A DNA stretch of 64,000 nt from an uncultured Bacilli bacterium (lineage in GTDB: Bacteria > Bacillota_I > Bacilli_A > RF39 > UBA660): contig CAKOQD010000002.1 of NCBI GenBank assembly GCA_934101185.1, positions 1-64,000 on the forward strand, written 5' to 3'. The position numbers and the translations under genes are program-made. The notes under the pieces are model-generated. The model saw nothing but the letters and a program-made list of their open reading frames with translations. It searched no databases and had not been told where the DNA came from. Shown here piece by piece: positions 34,962 to 44,671 of the stretch; within the stretch, counting starts at the first letter, position 1; every line of letters starts with the position of its first letter.

Positions 34962-35061
34962 GCTGTTTAAAAGAAAATGAAAAATTATATGTTAGCAATA
35001 GAAATAAAAATAGTAATTTATTAAGATTAATGATATGATTTAATAAACAAGGAGGTTACAA

Positions 35062-36375
35062 ATGAAAAATTTAAATAGTGAATTACTTAATAAATTTGAC
35101 AATTTATATAAAAAAGATAAAAATAATAAAATAATAGAAAATGCAATTAAAAATGTAGGTATCAATAAAGTTTGCTTAAACAATGAAATAGTTAACAAAA
35201 CAATAAATATTTTTAATATAGAACTGCCAAAATCAAAAATATATAATCAAGAAGAATCAGAACGCTGTTGGATACATGCAGGTATAAATTTAATAAAAAA
35301 TAATATTGCTAAAAACCTTAACATTGAAGAAAGTGAATATGCTTTATCTGTAAACTTTTTAGCTTTTCTAGATAAGATGGAAAAATCTAATACTATTTAT
35401 AACAGAATTATAGAAAATAATAATTTTAACTATGAAGAAGAAATTAAAAAAGAATATTTAAAATTTGGTATATACGAAGGTGGATATTTTGAGTATTTTA
35501 AAGCACTAGTAAATAAATATGGAATTGTTCCAGAAAATGTTATGCCGGATGTTGAATGCAGTAAGAAATCTGAAGAATTAACCAAAATTCTTAGTGATAA
35601 AGTAAAAAAAGATATATTAAAACTAATTAAATTAAAAAAAGAAAAATGTAATAATTTAGACGTTATAAAAGAAGAAATGCTAACAGAAAACTATAATATG
35701 TTAGCAAAATGTTTAGGAGAGCTACCTTTTAATTTTGATTATGAATATAAAACTAAAGATGGAAAATATAAAAAAATCACTAATATAACTCCTAAAGAAT
35801 TCTCAAACAATTATCTCACTATTAACTTAAATGATTTTATTGGTGTTGCTAATGTACCAATGTACAACAAAGAATATAATAAGCTATATAGAAAAGAGCA
35901 TACTGAAAATGTATATGAAAATAGTTATGTTGAATTCATTAATTTACCAATTGAAAATTTAAAAGATTTAGCGATTAAACAATTAAAAGATGGGGTTCCT
36001 GTATGCTTAGGTTGTGATATGAAAAAAATGCGAGCAGATAAATTAGGAATAATGGATTCTAATTTATACAATTATAAAGATACATTTAATATTGAGCTAT
36101 TATCCAAAGAAGAAGCATTATCCATACATGATATCGATTTTCAACATGTAATGTTAATTACTGGAGTTCATATTGAAGATGACAAAGCAGTTAGATGGAA
36201 AATTGAAGACAGTTATGGTGATAAAGTTCATAAAGATGGTTATTATATAATGAATGATAACTTCTTTGATGATTTTGTAATAGAAGTCATAATTGATAAG
36301 AAACACTTAAGCCAAGATCAATTAGATATATTAAGCCAAGATCCAATTTTATTTGATGTAACTGAACCATTCTAA
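35062..36375 (+). CDS. PepC-like aminopeptidase (bleomycin hydrolase family)
   Basis: 437 residues, full length for peptidase family C1B, cytoplasmic homohexameric thiol aminopeptidases. Active-site region NQEESERCWIHAGINLIKNN (Cys in RCW), VPVCLGCDM, and the His in DFQHVMLITGVHI. The catalytic Asn of the usual WK.ENSWG is Asp here (WKIEDSYG), so activity may be altered. Strong AGGAGGTTAC ribosome site; follows tRNA-like element 4. Codon use is island-type. Confidence 0.85.
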   Translation: MKNLNSELLNKFDNLYKKDKNNKIIENAIKNVGINKVCLNNEIVNKTINIFNIELPKSKIYNQEESERCWIHAGINLIKNNIAKNLNIEESEYALSVNFLAFLDKMEKSNTIYNRIIENNNFNYEEEIKKEYLKFGIYEGGYFEYFKALVNKYGIVPENVMPDVECSKKSEELTKILSDKVKKDILKLIKLKKEKCNNLDVIKEEMLTENYNMLAKCLGELPFNFDYEYKTKDGKYKKITNITPKEFSNNYLTINLNDFIGVANVPMYNKEYNKLYRKEHTENVYENSYVEFINLPIENLKDLAIKQLKDGVPVCLGCDMKKMRADKLGIMDSNLYNYKDTFNIELLSKEEALSIHDIDFQHVMLITGVHIEDDKAVRWKIEDSYGDKVHKDGYYIMNDNFFDDFVIEVIIDKKHLSQDQLDILSQDPILFDVTEPF

Positions 36376-36456
36376 CAAAAAACTTAGTAAAGAACATTAC
36401 CATTTAACACTAAAAATAAAAATGATATAATAGTTGCAAGATGTAGGAGGCTAATT

Positions 36457-37305
36457 ATGAATAAAAATGATTACATAGAAATAACAGAAGAAAAATTAAA
36501 AGACAATTCTAAAAAGATTATGATAAATCAAATAAATAAATATTACAAATCAAAAGAATATGTAAATCCCAAATGTAAATATTCTGTTGGAGACAATGTA
36601 GTTTTAAAAAAAGGAACATTATTACATGGAACATATAAAAATATTGATGGATTAAAAGAAATTGTAAAGAATGGATTAATATCAAGTTGGTTTATAAATG
36701 ATAGATTATCAAAATATCCAAGTTCTGTTGGTGTATGGAAATTAAAAAAAGATTCCTTACTAAAAGACTATATAAATTTTTATTCTGGAGGCACTATTTT
36801 ATATAGTGGTATTATTGAAAATGGTATAGACACACAAAAAAATAAGACCTCAGTTATTCCATATGATGAAATGCATAATATTATTGATATTACAAGCAGT
36901 ATTAATTGTCATATGTGGACTCTAGAACAAACAAAAGAAGCAAGATTTATGCCTAGTTTTGTTCAAGATAGAATTCAAATAGGTATTATATTTAATGGAG
37001 ACAATAACTACACAAAAGAATTACTGAAGGGCGACATATTAGAACCTGATTTTATTGATGATGAAAATGTTAAGAATTTCGTTAATTCAAATTACTACGA
37101 CAAATTTTTAAAAGATAGAAAAAACAAAGACGATTTCTTTACTGATCGAGAAAGTGCTATTTTATTTGGGTTACCATCGAACTTAATCGAAGGAATACTA
37201 GTTGGAAGAATATATGAAAAAGATGACTTAATTTTAAAAGAAATAAAAGAATTATTACCAAAATGTTATATATGTAACCTAGATGGAAAAATAATAAAAG
37301 AATAA
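36457..37305 (+). CDS. unknown protein with HGT...GL (ART-like) motif
   Basis: 282 residues, cytoplasmic. Residues about 50-70 read LKKGTLLHGTYKNIDGLKEI then VKNGLISSW, the H-G-T...I...GL pattern of ADP-ribosyltransferase-like and KptA-like folds. Near the end DRESAILFGLPSNLIEGILV offers a Glu at the position of the catalytic Glu. Resemblance only. GGAGGCTAATT ribosome site. The next gene follows by 37 bp and may be a partner. Confidence 0.5.
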   Translation: MNKNDYIEITEEKLKDNSKKIMINQINKYYKSKEYVNPKCKYSVGDNVVLKKGTLLHGTYKNIDGLKEIVKNGLISSWFINDRLSKYPSSVGVWKLKKDSLLKDYINFYSGGTILYSGIIENGIDTQKNKTSVIPYDEMHNIIDITSSINCHMWTLEQTKEARFMPSFVQDRIQIGIIFNGDNNYTKELLKGDILEPDFIDDENVKNFVNSNYYDKFLKDRKNKDDFFTDRESAILFGLPSNLIEGILVGRIYEKDDLILKEIKELLPKCYICNLDGKIIKE

Positions 37306-37342
37306 AAAACGTAAGATATGGAATTTTTTAGATGGTGATAAA

Positions 37343-37903
37343 ATGAAAAAACATGTAAAAGTAATGTTTGGAACAACAAGCGGTGCAAAAAACAATTTTA
37401 ATTATAAAATAGGTGAAGTAAATATCAGTGATAATTGGAATCCTAATGCTAGTACTGGAAAAGAATTTGGAGGTTTTAATTATTGTAGTGAAGACTGTAT
37501 TTTAAGATGGTTGCACAGGGGAGATACTATATATGATGTAGAAATTCCTAAAGATGCTGAAAACATTAAAATAGAAGGTGCTACAACACTCTATAGAACT
37601 AATAAAATCATTATACAAAATCCAAAAAAGATAGATGATGAGTTAGCACTTCATTTCTATAAAATATCAAAAATACCAGAAAAATCCTATTATATATCAC
37701 TAGCAGTTGTCTCACTAATGAACTACAAAAAAACTGCATATCAGATATTGAAAGATAAAGTTAACAAAGAAAATATTGATTCAGTACTAGAAGATTGGAA
37801 CGATTTTATGTGGCACAAAGGTAAAAATGATAGAAGAAATAAAAATGAACTAATAAAAAAAATAGAAGATGAGTTATATAAAATAAAAAACATTAAGCTA
37901 TAA
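37343..37903 (+). CDS. unknown protein, phage-type DUF resemblance
   Basis: 186 residues. Middle part FGGFNYCSEDCILRWLHRGD followed by TIYDVEIPKDAENI recalls short phage-encoded domains (DUF7666-like) in which a GF..C.....C motif precedes V.. strands; the match is weak. The C-terminal third is helical and basic. GGTGATAAA ribosome site. Probably co-transcribed with the ART-like gene upstream. Last gene of the island. Confidence 0.5.
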   Translation: MKKHVKVMFGTTSGAKNNFNYKIGEVNISDNWNPNASTGKEFGGFNYCSEDCILRWLHRGDTIYDVEIPKDAENIKIEGATTLYRTNKIIIQNPKKIDDELALHFYKISKIPEKSYYISLAVVSLMNYKKTAYQILKDKVNKENIDSVLEDWNDFMWHKGKNDRRNKNELIKKIEDELYKIKNIKL

Positions 37904-38156
37904 AAAATTAATAAAAATAAAAAAGACAATATAAAATCATCTTTTTTTACACAAATATACTTACAAACATCTATTGTTTTTATATTATTAGTCATTAACT
38001 TTTAACTAAGTATATACAAATTAAATCTAAAAATATCACTAAAAATCATAAAAATATTCAATGAATTTATATCTTTCTTGTCTTTGTACCTAACACAAAA
38101 AGCAACTATTAACATTAAAAGAATAACATGATATAATGAAAACGGAGGAAACGATT
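37904..38156. other. intergenic right end of the island
   Basis: AT-rich, no gene seen. AAAAGA...TCTTTT with T7 at about 37921-37947 may be a weak terminator. coaE's promoter TGATATAAT is at 38129-38137. Confidence 0.5.
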
Positions 38157-38741
38157 ATGATTATAGGTATATGTGGTAATTCCGGAAGTGGCAAGACTAC
38201 TTTAGCCAATCAAATAATAAAATCAACAGACAATAAAGCAATACATCTAGAAATAGATAAAATTGGTCATAAAGTTTTATTGCTTCCTGAAGTAAAAAAA
38301 GAATTGATAAAACTATATGGAAACAAAATACTAAGTGAAAGCGATATCGATAGAAAAAAACTAAGCACAATAGTTTTTGATTCTAAAATAGAAATGGATA
38401 AACTAACTGATATTACATGGAAATATATGCAAATAGAAATTGACAACTTTCTAGAAAATAATAAAAATAAAATAGTAATCTTAGATTGGATGTTATTATC
38501 AAAATCAAAATATTTTGACATGTGTGATATAAAAATACTTTTAAATACACCATACGATATAAGAAAAAGAAGAGCAACAAGAAGAGATAACATAAGTGAA
38601 GAATCATTTAACTTAAGAGATCAGGCTAGTATAACTTACAATGAAGAGAACTTTGATTATGTTTTAAAAACTAATGAAATTGACAAGAAAAAGCTAGTAA
38701 AGTCTCTGTACAAAAGTCGAAAACAAAGGAAAAATAAATGA
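38157..38741 (+). CDS. coaE: dephospho-CoA kinase
   Basis: Last step of CoA synthesis, ATP-dependent 3'-phosphorylation of dephospho-CoA. 194 residues: P-loop GICGNSGSGKTTLANQ, lid RATRRDNISEE and the HLEIDKIGHKVL segment (D-x-I/ x motif). Start at 38157 after GGAGGAAACG. Overlaps the next gene by 4 bp. Slightly divergent at the C-terminus, so another P-loop kinase of the same fold is possible. Confidence 0.8.
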   Translation: MIIGICGNSGSGKTTLANQIIKSTDNKAIHLEIDKIGHKVLLLPEVKKELIKLYGNKILSESDIDRKKLSTIVFDSKIEMDKLTDITWKYMQIEIDNFLENNKNKIVILDWMLLSKSKYFDMCDIKILLNTPYDIRKRRATRRDNISEESFNLRDQASITYNEENFDYVLKTNEIDKKKLVKSLYKSRKQRKNK

Positions 38742-39214
38742 AACAAGTATTAGACTATTTAGAAACCAAAAACATAAAATATGAAATAATTCATCATAAA
38801 CCTGCGATGACAACTGAAGAAGCAGATAAATATATCGAAGGAAAAGAAGGAGTTCGTTCAAAAACTATATTTATGACAAATAAAAAAGATAAAAAGTTTT
38901 ATCTAATTATAATGGACGACTCTAAAAGATTAGATATAAAAAAGATGAATGAACTAACAAATGATAAACTCCACTTTGCAAAAGAAGAACAACTAAAAGA
39001 AAAACTAGGATTAAAAACAGGAACAGTATCAATATTTGGACTAATAAATAATAAAGATCATGATATTAACATCTATATAGATAAAGATATAATAAACGAA
39101 AAACTAATAACATTTCACCCAAATGATAACACCGCAACTATCTTTATAACCCTACAAGATATGTTTAAAATACTAAATGATTTAGATTACTCTTATGAAA
39201 TAATAAAACTATAA
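38738..39214 (+). CDS. YbaK/ProX-type aminoacyl-tRNA deacylase
   Basis: 158 residues of the free-standing editing-domain family that hydrolyses mischarged tRNA (for example Ala-tRNA-Pro). Opening EIIHHKPAMTTEEADKYIEG, the active-site Lys in VRSKTIFMTNK, and a C-terminal core TVSIFGLINNKDHDINIYID. Coupled to coaE by ATGA overlap. Confidence 0.9.
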   Translation: MKQVLDYLETKNIKYEIIHHKPAMTTEEADKYIEGKEGVRSKTIFMTNKKDKKFYLIIMDDSKRLDIKKMNELTNDKLHFAKEEQLKEKLGLKTGTVSIFGLINNKDHDINIYIDKDIINEKLITFHPNDNTATIFITLQDMFKILNDLDYSYEIIKL

Positions 39215-39221
39215 AACACTT

Positions 39222-39860
39222 TTATTCAGGAAAATAAAGCAACTTTATTTTCTTGTTTTTTATTTCAATAAGACCCTCATCCTTAAGATTCTTAAGCTCT
39301 CTACTCATTGCACTCCTGTCAATTGCTAAATAATCAGCAAGAGCAGTAAAAGAAGAAGGAACATACACAATTCTAGCATTTGTATCCATATAAGAATACT
39401 TAAAATAAGAAAGAAGTTTATTTCTAATAGTCTTATTAGTCAAAATATCAACTCTTTCATTATTTGAAGTCAACTTCTTTTGAGTAATCTCTAATAAATT
39501 AATCAAAAACTGACTAAAAATTGAAGAATTAATATTAGCATTACTATATATATAAGCAGTATCAATAAAAATAACCAAAGACTCTTCCTTAGCAATAACA
39601 TCATAATCACTATTAACTAAATTAGATATATTAGTTCCGAAAACATCCCCCTCATCAAGCACCTCAACTAAAGACCTATTACCAGCACTATCAGTCTTTA
39701 TAATATTAAGATAACCAGTCTTTACAATTGCAATATAATTATTCATTTTAATCTTACTTGACACTAACTCATTTACACTAAAATGTAAACTAGAAGCCTC
39801 CAACATTTTTAATAAAAATCCCTGTTTACTAGGGTGAATTCCTTTGAATAAATCGTTCAT
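39222..39860 (-). CDS. Crp/Fnr-family regulator
   Basis: 212 residues: cNMP-binding-like beta barrel (VKTGYLNIIKTDSAGNRSLV, then EVLDEGDVFGTN) and C-terminal winged helix (TALADYLAIDRSAMSRELKN). No cysteine cluster for an Fe-S centre and no clear cAMP-binding Arg-Ser pair. Divergent from nrdD; the palindrome at 39900 lies between them. It may switch nrdDG and itself in response to redox or metabolic state. Confidence 0.85.
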   Translation of the reverse strand: MNDLFKGIHPSKQGFLLKMLEASSLHFSVNELVSSKIKMNNYIAIVKTGYLNIIKTDSAGNRSLVEVLDEGDVFGTNISNLVNSDYDVIAKEESLVIFIDTAYIYSNANINSSIFSQFLINLLEITQKKLTSNNERVDILTNKTIRNKLLSYFKYSYMDTNARIVYVPSSFTALADYLAIDRSAMSRELKNLKDEGLIEIKNKKIKLLYFPE

Positions 39861-39899
39861 AATATCCCTCCCAAAAATATTTTAACATTATTTTTAAAA

Positions 39900-39915
39900 T
39901 GTTGCAATTGCAACA
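39900..39915. promoter_or_regulatory. Fnr/Crp-type operator
   Basis: Perfect palindrome TGTTGCAATTGCAACA. It is centred about 42 bp upstream of the expected nrdD start site (-10 TATAAT at 39938-39943), the class II activator position. Confidence 0.65.
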
Positions 39916-39973
39916 ATAACAATTTTCGACAAAATTATATAATTAAAATGTAAAAAAATAGGAGGAGTAAAAA

Positions 39974-42127
39974 ATGAAAGTAATTAAAAGAGACGGACAC
40001 ATGGTTGATTATTGTCCTGAAAAAATCGAAGCAGCCATATTAAAAGCAAATAAGGAAGTAGAAGAAAACCAACAAGCATCACACACACAAATAAGAAACA
40101 TTGAAAAATACATTGAATCACTTGGTAAGAAAAGAATTCTTGTCGAAGATATTCAAGATATTATAGAAATGAAACTTATGTCAATAGGTAAGTATGAACT
40201 AGCTAAAAAATACATTACTTATAGATATACAAGAGAACTAGTTAGAAAAAGTAACACTACTGACTTGGCCATTAAAGAACTAATAGATGGAGAAAGTGAA
40301 TACTGGAACACAGAAAACTCAAATAAAAATGCTAAAGTAGTAACAACACAAAGAGACTATTTAGCGGGAATAACAAGCACAGACATTACAAGAAGATTTT
40401 TATTACCAGAAGACATAGTAGAAGCACATGATGCTGGAATAATACATTTCCACGATGCTGACTACTTTGCACAAAATGCACTACATAATTGTGACTTAAT
40501 AAACCTAGAAGATATGTTACAAAATGGTACAAATATAAATGGAGTAATGATTGAAAAACCACATAAATTTTTAACTGCAGTAACAATTGCAACTCAAATC
40601 ATAACAGCAGTATCATCAAGTCAATATGGGGGAGTATCAATAACACTTACACACTTAGCACCATTCGTAAGGGACAGTTATAACAGATATTTAAAAATAT
40701 ATAAAGCACGTAAATTACCAAAAGAACAATGCGAAAAATTTGCAAAAGAAGATTTAAAAACAGAAATTACCGCAGGAGTACAAACATTCCAATACCAAGT
40801 TAATTCAATGACTACTACTAACGGACAAGCACCATTCTTAAGCGTTTGCATGTATCTTGGCGAAACAAAAGAATATAAAGAAGAATTAGCAATGATTATC
40901 GAAGAATTCTTACATCAAAGAATCGAAGGAATGAAAAATGAAAAAGGAGTTTATATAACCCCAGCTTTCCCTAAACTATTATACGTACTTGAAGAAGATA
41001 ACATCCACGAAGATAGTAAATACTACTATCTTACACAATTAGCAGCAAAATGTACTGCTAAACGTATGGTACCAGACTATATATCAGAAAAAATGATGTT
41101 ACAACTTAAAATAGATAAAAATGGAAATGGTAACTGTTATCCATGTATGGGATGCCGTTCATTCCTAACTCCATACGTTGATGAAAACGGAAAACCAAAA
41201 TATTATGGTAGATTCAATCAAGGAGTTGTAACAATAAACTTACCAGACGTTGCTTTATCATCAGACAAAGACGAAGAAACATTCTTTAAAATATTTGATG
41301 AAAGACTAGAACTATGCCATAGAGCACTTCAAATAAGACATAAAAGACTATCAAAAGCAACAAGCGATGTAGCACCAATCCTATGGCAATATGGAGCACT
41401 AGCAAGACTTCCAAAAGGAGCAAGCATTCATGACTTACTACATAATGGATACTCAACAATTTCACTTGGATACGCTGGTCTTTATGAATGTGTAAAATAT
41501 ATGACAGGACACTCTCATACAGATAATGGTAAAGGAAAAGAATTTGCTATTAAAGTAATGCAAAGAATGAATGAAAAATGTAAAGAATGGAAAGAAAAAG
41601 AAAACATTGACTATAGTGTATATGGAACACCACTAGAAAGTACAACATATAAATTTGCAAAATGCTTAAGAGATAGATTCGGAGTAATCAAAGGAATAAC
41701 AAACCGTGACTATATAACAAACTCATATCACGTACCAGTATTCGAAGAAATAGACGCATTTACAAAACTAAAACTTGAAAGCGAATTCCAAAACCTATCA
41801 CCTGGGGGAGCAATATCATACATTGAAACACCAAACCTACAAAACAATTTAGATGCTGTTATCGAAGTAATTAAATTCATCTATGACAACATTATGTATG
41901 CTGAATTAAATACAAAGTCAGACTACTGCCAAAAATGTGGATTTGATGGAGAAATACTATTAAATGATGACCTTGAATGGTACTGTCCACAATGTGGTAA
42001 TAAAGATCATGATACCCTAAACGTTGCAAGACGTACATGTGGATACATTGGAACAAAGTTTTGGAACAGAGGAAGAACCCAAGAAATAAAAGAACGTGTT
42101 CTACACTTAGACAATAAGGAAGACTAA
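39974..42127 (+). CDS. nrdD: anaerobic ribonucleoside-triphosphate reductase
   Basis: Oxygen-sensitive glycyl-radical enzyme making dNTPs. 717 residues: N-terminal ATP-cone (VIKRDGHMVDYCPEKIEAAI), catalytic barrel (STGNQ-type HFHDADYFAQNALHNCDLIN, part), C-terminal zinc site CQKCGFDG...CPQC, and the glycyl radical loop RRTCGYIG. AGGAGGAG ribosome site. nrdG follows by one base, forming an operon. Confidence 0.98.
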   Translation: MKVIKRDGHMVDYCPEKIEAAILKANKEVEENQQASHTQIRNIEKYIESLGKKRILVEDIQDIIEMKLMSIGKYELAKKYITYRYTRELVRKSNTTDLAIKELIDGESEYWNTENSNKNAKVVTTQRDYLAGITSTDITRRFLLPEDIVEAHDAGIIHFHDADYFAQNALHNCDLINLEDMLQNGTNINGVMIEKPHKFLTAVTIATQIITAVSSSQYGGVSITLTHLAPFVRDSYNRYLKIYKARKLPKEQCEKFAKEDLKTEITAGVQTFQYQVNSMTTTNGQAPFLSVCMYLGETKEYKEELAMIIEEFLHQRIEGMKNEKGVYITPAFPKLLYVLEEDNIHEDSKYYYLTQLAAKCTAKRMVPDYISEKMMLQLKIDKNGNGNCYPCMGCRSFLTPYVDENGKPKYYGRFNQGVVTINLPDVALSSDKDEETFFKIFDERLELCHRALQIRHKRLSKATSDVAPILWQYGALARLPKGASIHDLLHNGYSTISLGYAGLYECVKYMTGHSHTDNGKGKEFAIKVMQRMNEKCKEWKEKENIDYSVYGTPLESTTYKFAKCLRDRFGVIKGITNRDYITNSYHVPVFEEIDAFTKLKLESEFQNLSPGGAISYIETPNLQNNLDAVIEVIKFIYDNIMYAELNTKSDYCQKCGFDGEILLNDDLEWYCPQCGNKDHDTLNVARRTCGYIGTKFWNRGRTQEIKERVLHLDNKED

Positions 42128-42128
42128 A

Positions 42129-42626
42129 ATGAGATACAACAAAATTCGTAAAATGGACATATCAAATGGACCAGGAGTAAGAGTATCAATATTCATGCAA
42201 GGATGTACATTCAATTGTAAAAATTGCTTCAATCCTGAAACTCACGACTTTAACGGAGGAAAAGAACTAACAGATGAAGTAATAGAACATATACTAGAAC
42301 TTGCAAAAAAAGAATACATCGAAGGACTTTCAATACTCGGGGGAGAACCACTTCACCCAAAAAATATTGATGCATCTACCAAACTAGCTAAAAAGTTTAA
42401 AGAAACATATCCAGAAAAAACAATATGGGTATGGACAGGATTTAACTATGAAAACAATTTAAAAGATAAAGAAATCTTAAAATATATTGACTATCTAGTA
42501 GATGGACAATTTATCGAAGAACAAAAAAATCCTAAATTAAAATATGCTGGATCCTCAAATCAAAGAGTAATAGATATAAAAAAGACTCTAAAAAAAGGAC
42601 AAGTAGTAGAAATTAAAAACAATTAG
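42129..42626 (+). CDS. nrdG: anaerobic RNR activating enzyme
   Basis: Radical SAM protein that generates the glycyl radical of NrdD. 165 residues with the cluster motif CTFNCKNCF (CxxxCxxC) and the SAM-binding ILGGEPLHPKN. GGAAGACTAAA ribosome site from the end of nrdD. Confidence 0.97.
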   Translation: MRYNKIRKMDISNGPGVRVSIFMQGCTFNCKNCFNPETHDFNGGKELTDEVIEHILELAKKEYIEGLSILGGEPLHPKNIDASTKLAKKFKETYPEKTIWVWTGFNYENNLKDKEILKYIDYLVDGQFIEEQKNPKLKYAGSSNQRVIDIKKTLKKGQVVEIKNN

Positions 42627-42652
42627 GCTCATCATTGATGAGTCTTTACTTT
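42626..42652 (+). terminator. nrdDG terminator
   Basis: GGCTCATC-ATT-GATGAGTC stem then TTTACTTT. Confidence 0.7.
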
Positions 42653-42706
42653 GTAAAATATAATAAACAATAACTATAAAACAAATGTCAACTTAACTAT
42701 TTTCCT

Positions 42707-42735
42707 TTGGAAATAAATACTTTTAATGATATAAT
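42707..42735 (+). promoter_or_regulatory. parE promoter
   Basis: TTGGAA at 42707-42712, 17-nt spacer, TATAAT at 42730-42735 (also TGATATAAT extended -10). Confidence 0.7.
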
Positions 42736-42754
42736 AAAAAAGGAGATGATGAAT

Positions 42755-44656
42755 ATGGCACTAAAATATGATGAAAATAGTATAAAAATACTCGAAGGAC
42801 TAGACGCAGTAAGAAAAAGACCAGGTATGTACATTGGTTCAACAGATAAAAGAGGACTACATCACTTAGTCTGGGAAATCGTTGATAACTCTATAGATGA
42901 AGTAATAAATGGCTTTGGTAACTACATAAAAATAACCCTATATCCAGATGGTAGTGTTGAAGTAGAAGACCATGGACGTGGACTACCAACAGGAATGCAC
43001 TCAAGTGGTAAATCAACCCCAGAAGTAATATTTACAATCCTACATGCTGGAGGAAAATTTGAAACAAGTGGATATAAAGTATCCGGAGGACTACACGGTG
43101 TAGGTTCATCAGTAGTAAATGCCTTATCAGAATGGCTTGAACTAACCATAAGAAGAGACGGTTATGAATATAATATGCGCTTTGAAAACGGCGGTAGAGT
43201 AGCAAAACCACTTACTAAAGTTGGAACTACAAATAAAACTGGTACAACAGTAAGATTTTTACCAGACAAAGAAATATTCCAAAGCATAAACTTCTCATAC
43301 ACAACAATCGCTGAAAGAATGCAAGAATCAGCATTTCTACTTAAAGGTCTAACAATTGAATTAATTGATATTGAAGATAAAAAACACGATAAATTCTTTT
43401 ATGAAGATGGACTATCAGCATTTGTAGAAATGATCAATGAAAACAAAACACCACTTCATAAAGTCCACACAATAACAGGAACAAAAAATGATATTGAAGT
43501 CGATATTGCATTCCAATACACTGACTCATATAGTGAAAACATAATATCCTTCGTAAACAATGTAAAAACAACAGACGGAGGAACTCACGAAGTAGGATTT
43601 AAAACAGCACTTACTAAAGTCTTCAATGACTACGCCAAAAATAATAATTTCCTAAAAGCAAAAGACAAAGCATTTGATGGTTCCGATGTACGTGAAGGAT
43701 TAACAGCCATTATATCATTAAAAATACCAGAATCATTACTACAATTCGAAGGACAAACAAAATCAAAACTAGGAAGTCCAGTAGCAAGAACAGCAGTCGA
43801 ATCAATCGCAACTGAAAAACTATCATTCTTTCTTGAAGAAAATAAAAAAGTTGCAACAGATATAATAGACAAATCACTAAAAAGTAAACTAGCTCGTGAA
43901 GCAGCAAGAAAAGCCCGTGAAGAAGTAAGAAAAGGAAAAAATAAAAATGCTAAAGAAAAATTAATGTCAGGAAAGCTTACTCCTGCTAGTAAAAAAGATA
44001 AAACAAAAAATGAACTATTCTTAGTCGAAGGAGACTCTGCCGGAGGATCAGCAAAACAAGGAAGAGATAGAAAATTCCAAGCGATCCTACCACTAAGAGG
44101 TAAAGTTTTAAATACCGAAAAAGCAAAATTCGAAGATATTCTAAAAAATGAAGAACTAAATACAATGATTTATACAATCGGCGCTGGATCAGGTTCTAAC
44201 TTTGAAAAAGAAGATATAGAATATGACAAAGTAATAATAATGACCGATGCCGATGACGATGGTGCCCATATTCAGTGCCTATTACTTACATTCTTCTATA
44301 GATATATGCGCCCATTAATTGAACTAGGAAAACTATACATTGCTATGCCACCATTATTTAAAATAACAAGTGGTAAACAAGTAGATTACGCTTACACCAA
44401 TGAAGAACTAAGAGAAAAAACAAAAGATAAGAAATGTGAGATTCAAAGATATAAAGGATTAGGTGAAATGAATGCCGAACAACTATGGGAAACAACAATG
44501 AATCCACTCACAAGAACACTTGTAAAAGTAAACATTGATGATGCATCGCTCGCAGAAAAAAGAGTAAGCGTTCTAATGGGAGACAAAGTAGAACCAAGAA
44601 AAGAATGGATTGAAGAAAACGTTGAATTCTCATTAGAAGACGATTATAAAATATAA
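42755..44656 (+). CDS. parE: DNA topoisomerase IV subunit B
   Basis: ATPase subunit of the decatenase. 633 residues: GHKL site (EIVDNSIDEVINGF; GRGLPTGMHSSGKSTPEVIF; GGLHGVGSSVVNALSEWLEL), transducer, and Toprim domain (LVEGDSAGGSAKQGRDRKFQ, then MTDADDDGAHI). GKSTPEVIFTILHAGGKF, given in part, is ParE-like rather than GyrB (which has LEVVLT). Start at 42755 after GGAGATGATG. parC, normally adjacent, is not the next gene. Confidence 0.93.
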   Translation: MALKYDENSIKILEGLDAVRKRPGMYIGSTDKRGLHHLVWEIVDNSIDEVINGFGNYIKITLYPDGSVEVEDHGRGLPTGMHSSGKSTPEVIFTILHAGGKFETSGYKVSGGLHGVGSSVVNALSEWLELTIRRDGYEYNMRFENGGRVAKPLTKVGTTNKTGTTVRFLPDKEIFQSINFSYTTIAERMQESAFLLKGLTIELIDIEDKKHDKFFYEDGLSAFVEMINENKTPLHKVHTITGTKNDIEVDIAFQYTDSYSENIISFVNNVKTTDGGTHEVGFKTALTKVFNDYAKNNNFLKAKDKAFDGSDVREGLTAIISLKIPESLLQFEGQTKSKLGSPVARTAVESIATEKLSFFLEENKKVATDIIDKSLKSKLAREAARKAREEVRKGKNKNAKEKLMSGKLTPASKKDKTKNELFLVEGDSAGGSAKQGRDRKFQAILPLRGKVLNTEKAKFEDILKNEELNTMIYTIGAGSGSNFEKEDIEYDKVIIMTDADDDGAHIQCLLLTFFYRYMRPLIELGKLYIAMPPLFKITSGKQVDYAYTNEELREKTKDKKCEIQRYKGLGEMNAEQLWETTMNPLTRTLVKVNIDDASLAEKRVSVLMGDKVEPRKEWIEENVEFSLEDDYKI

Positions 44657-44671
44657 AAAGAAGGTGATAAA

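Noticed and set aside
42755..44656. GyrB
   Set aside because: The sequence after the ATP site (STPEVIFTILHAGGKF) and the HLVWEIVDN region are ParE-like; gyrB would read LEVVLT and normally has gyrA next to it.
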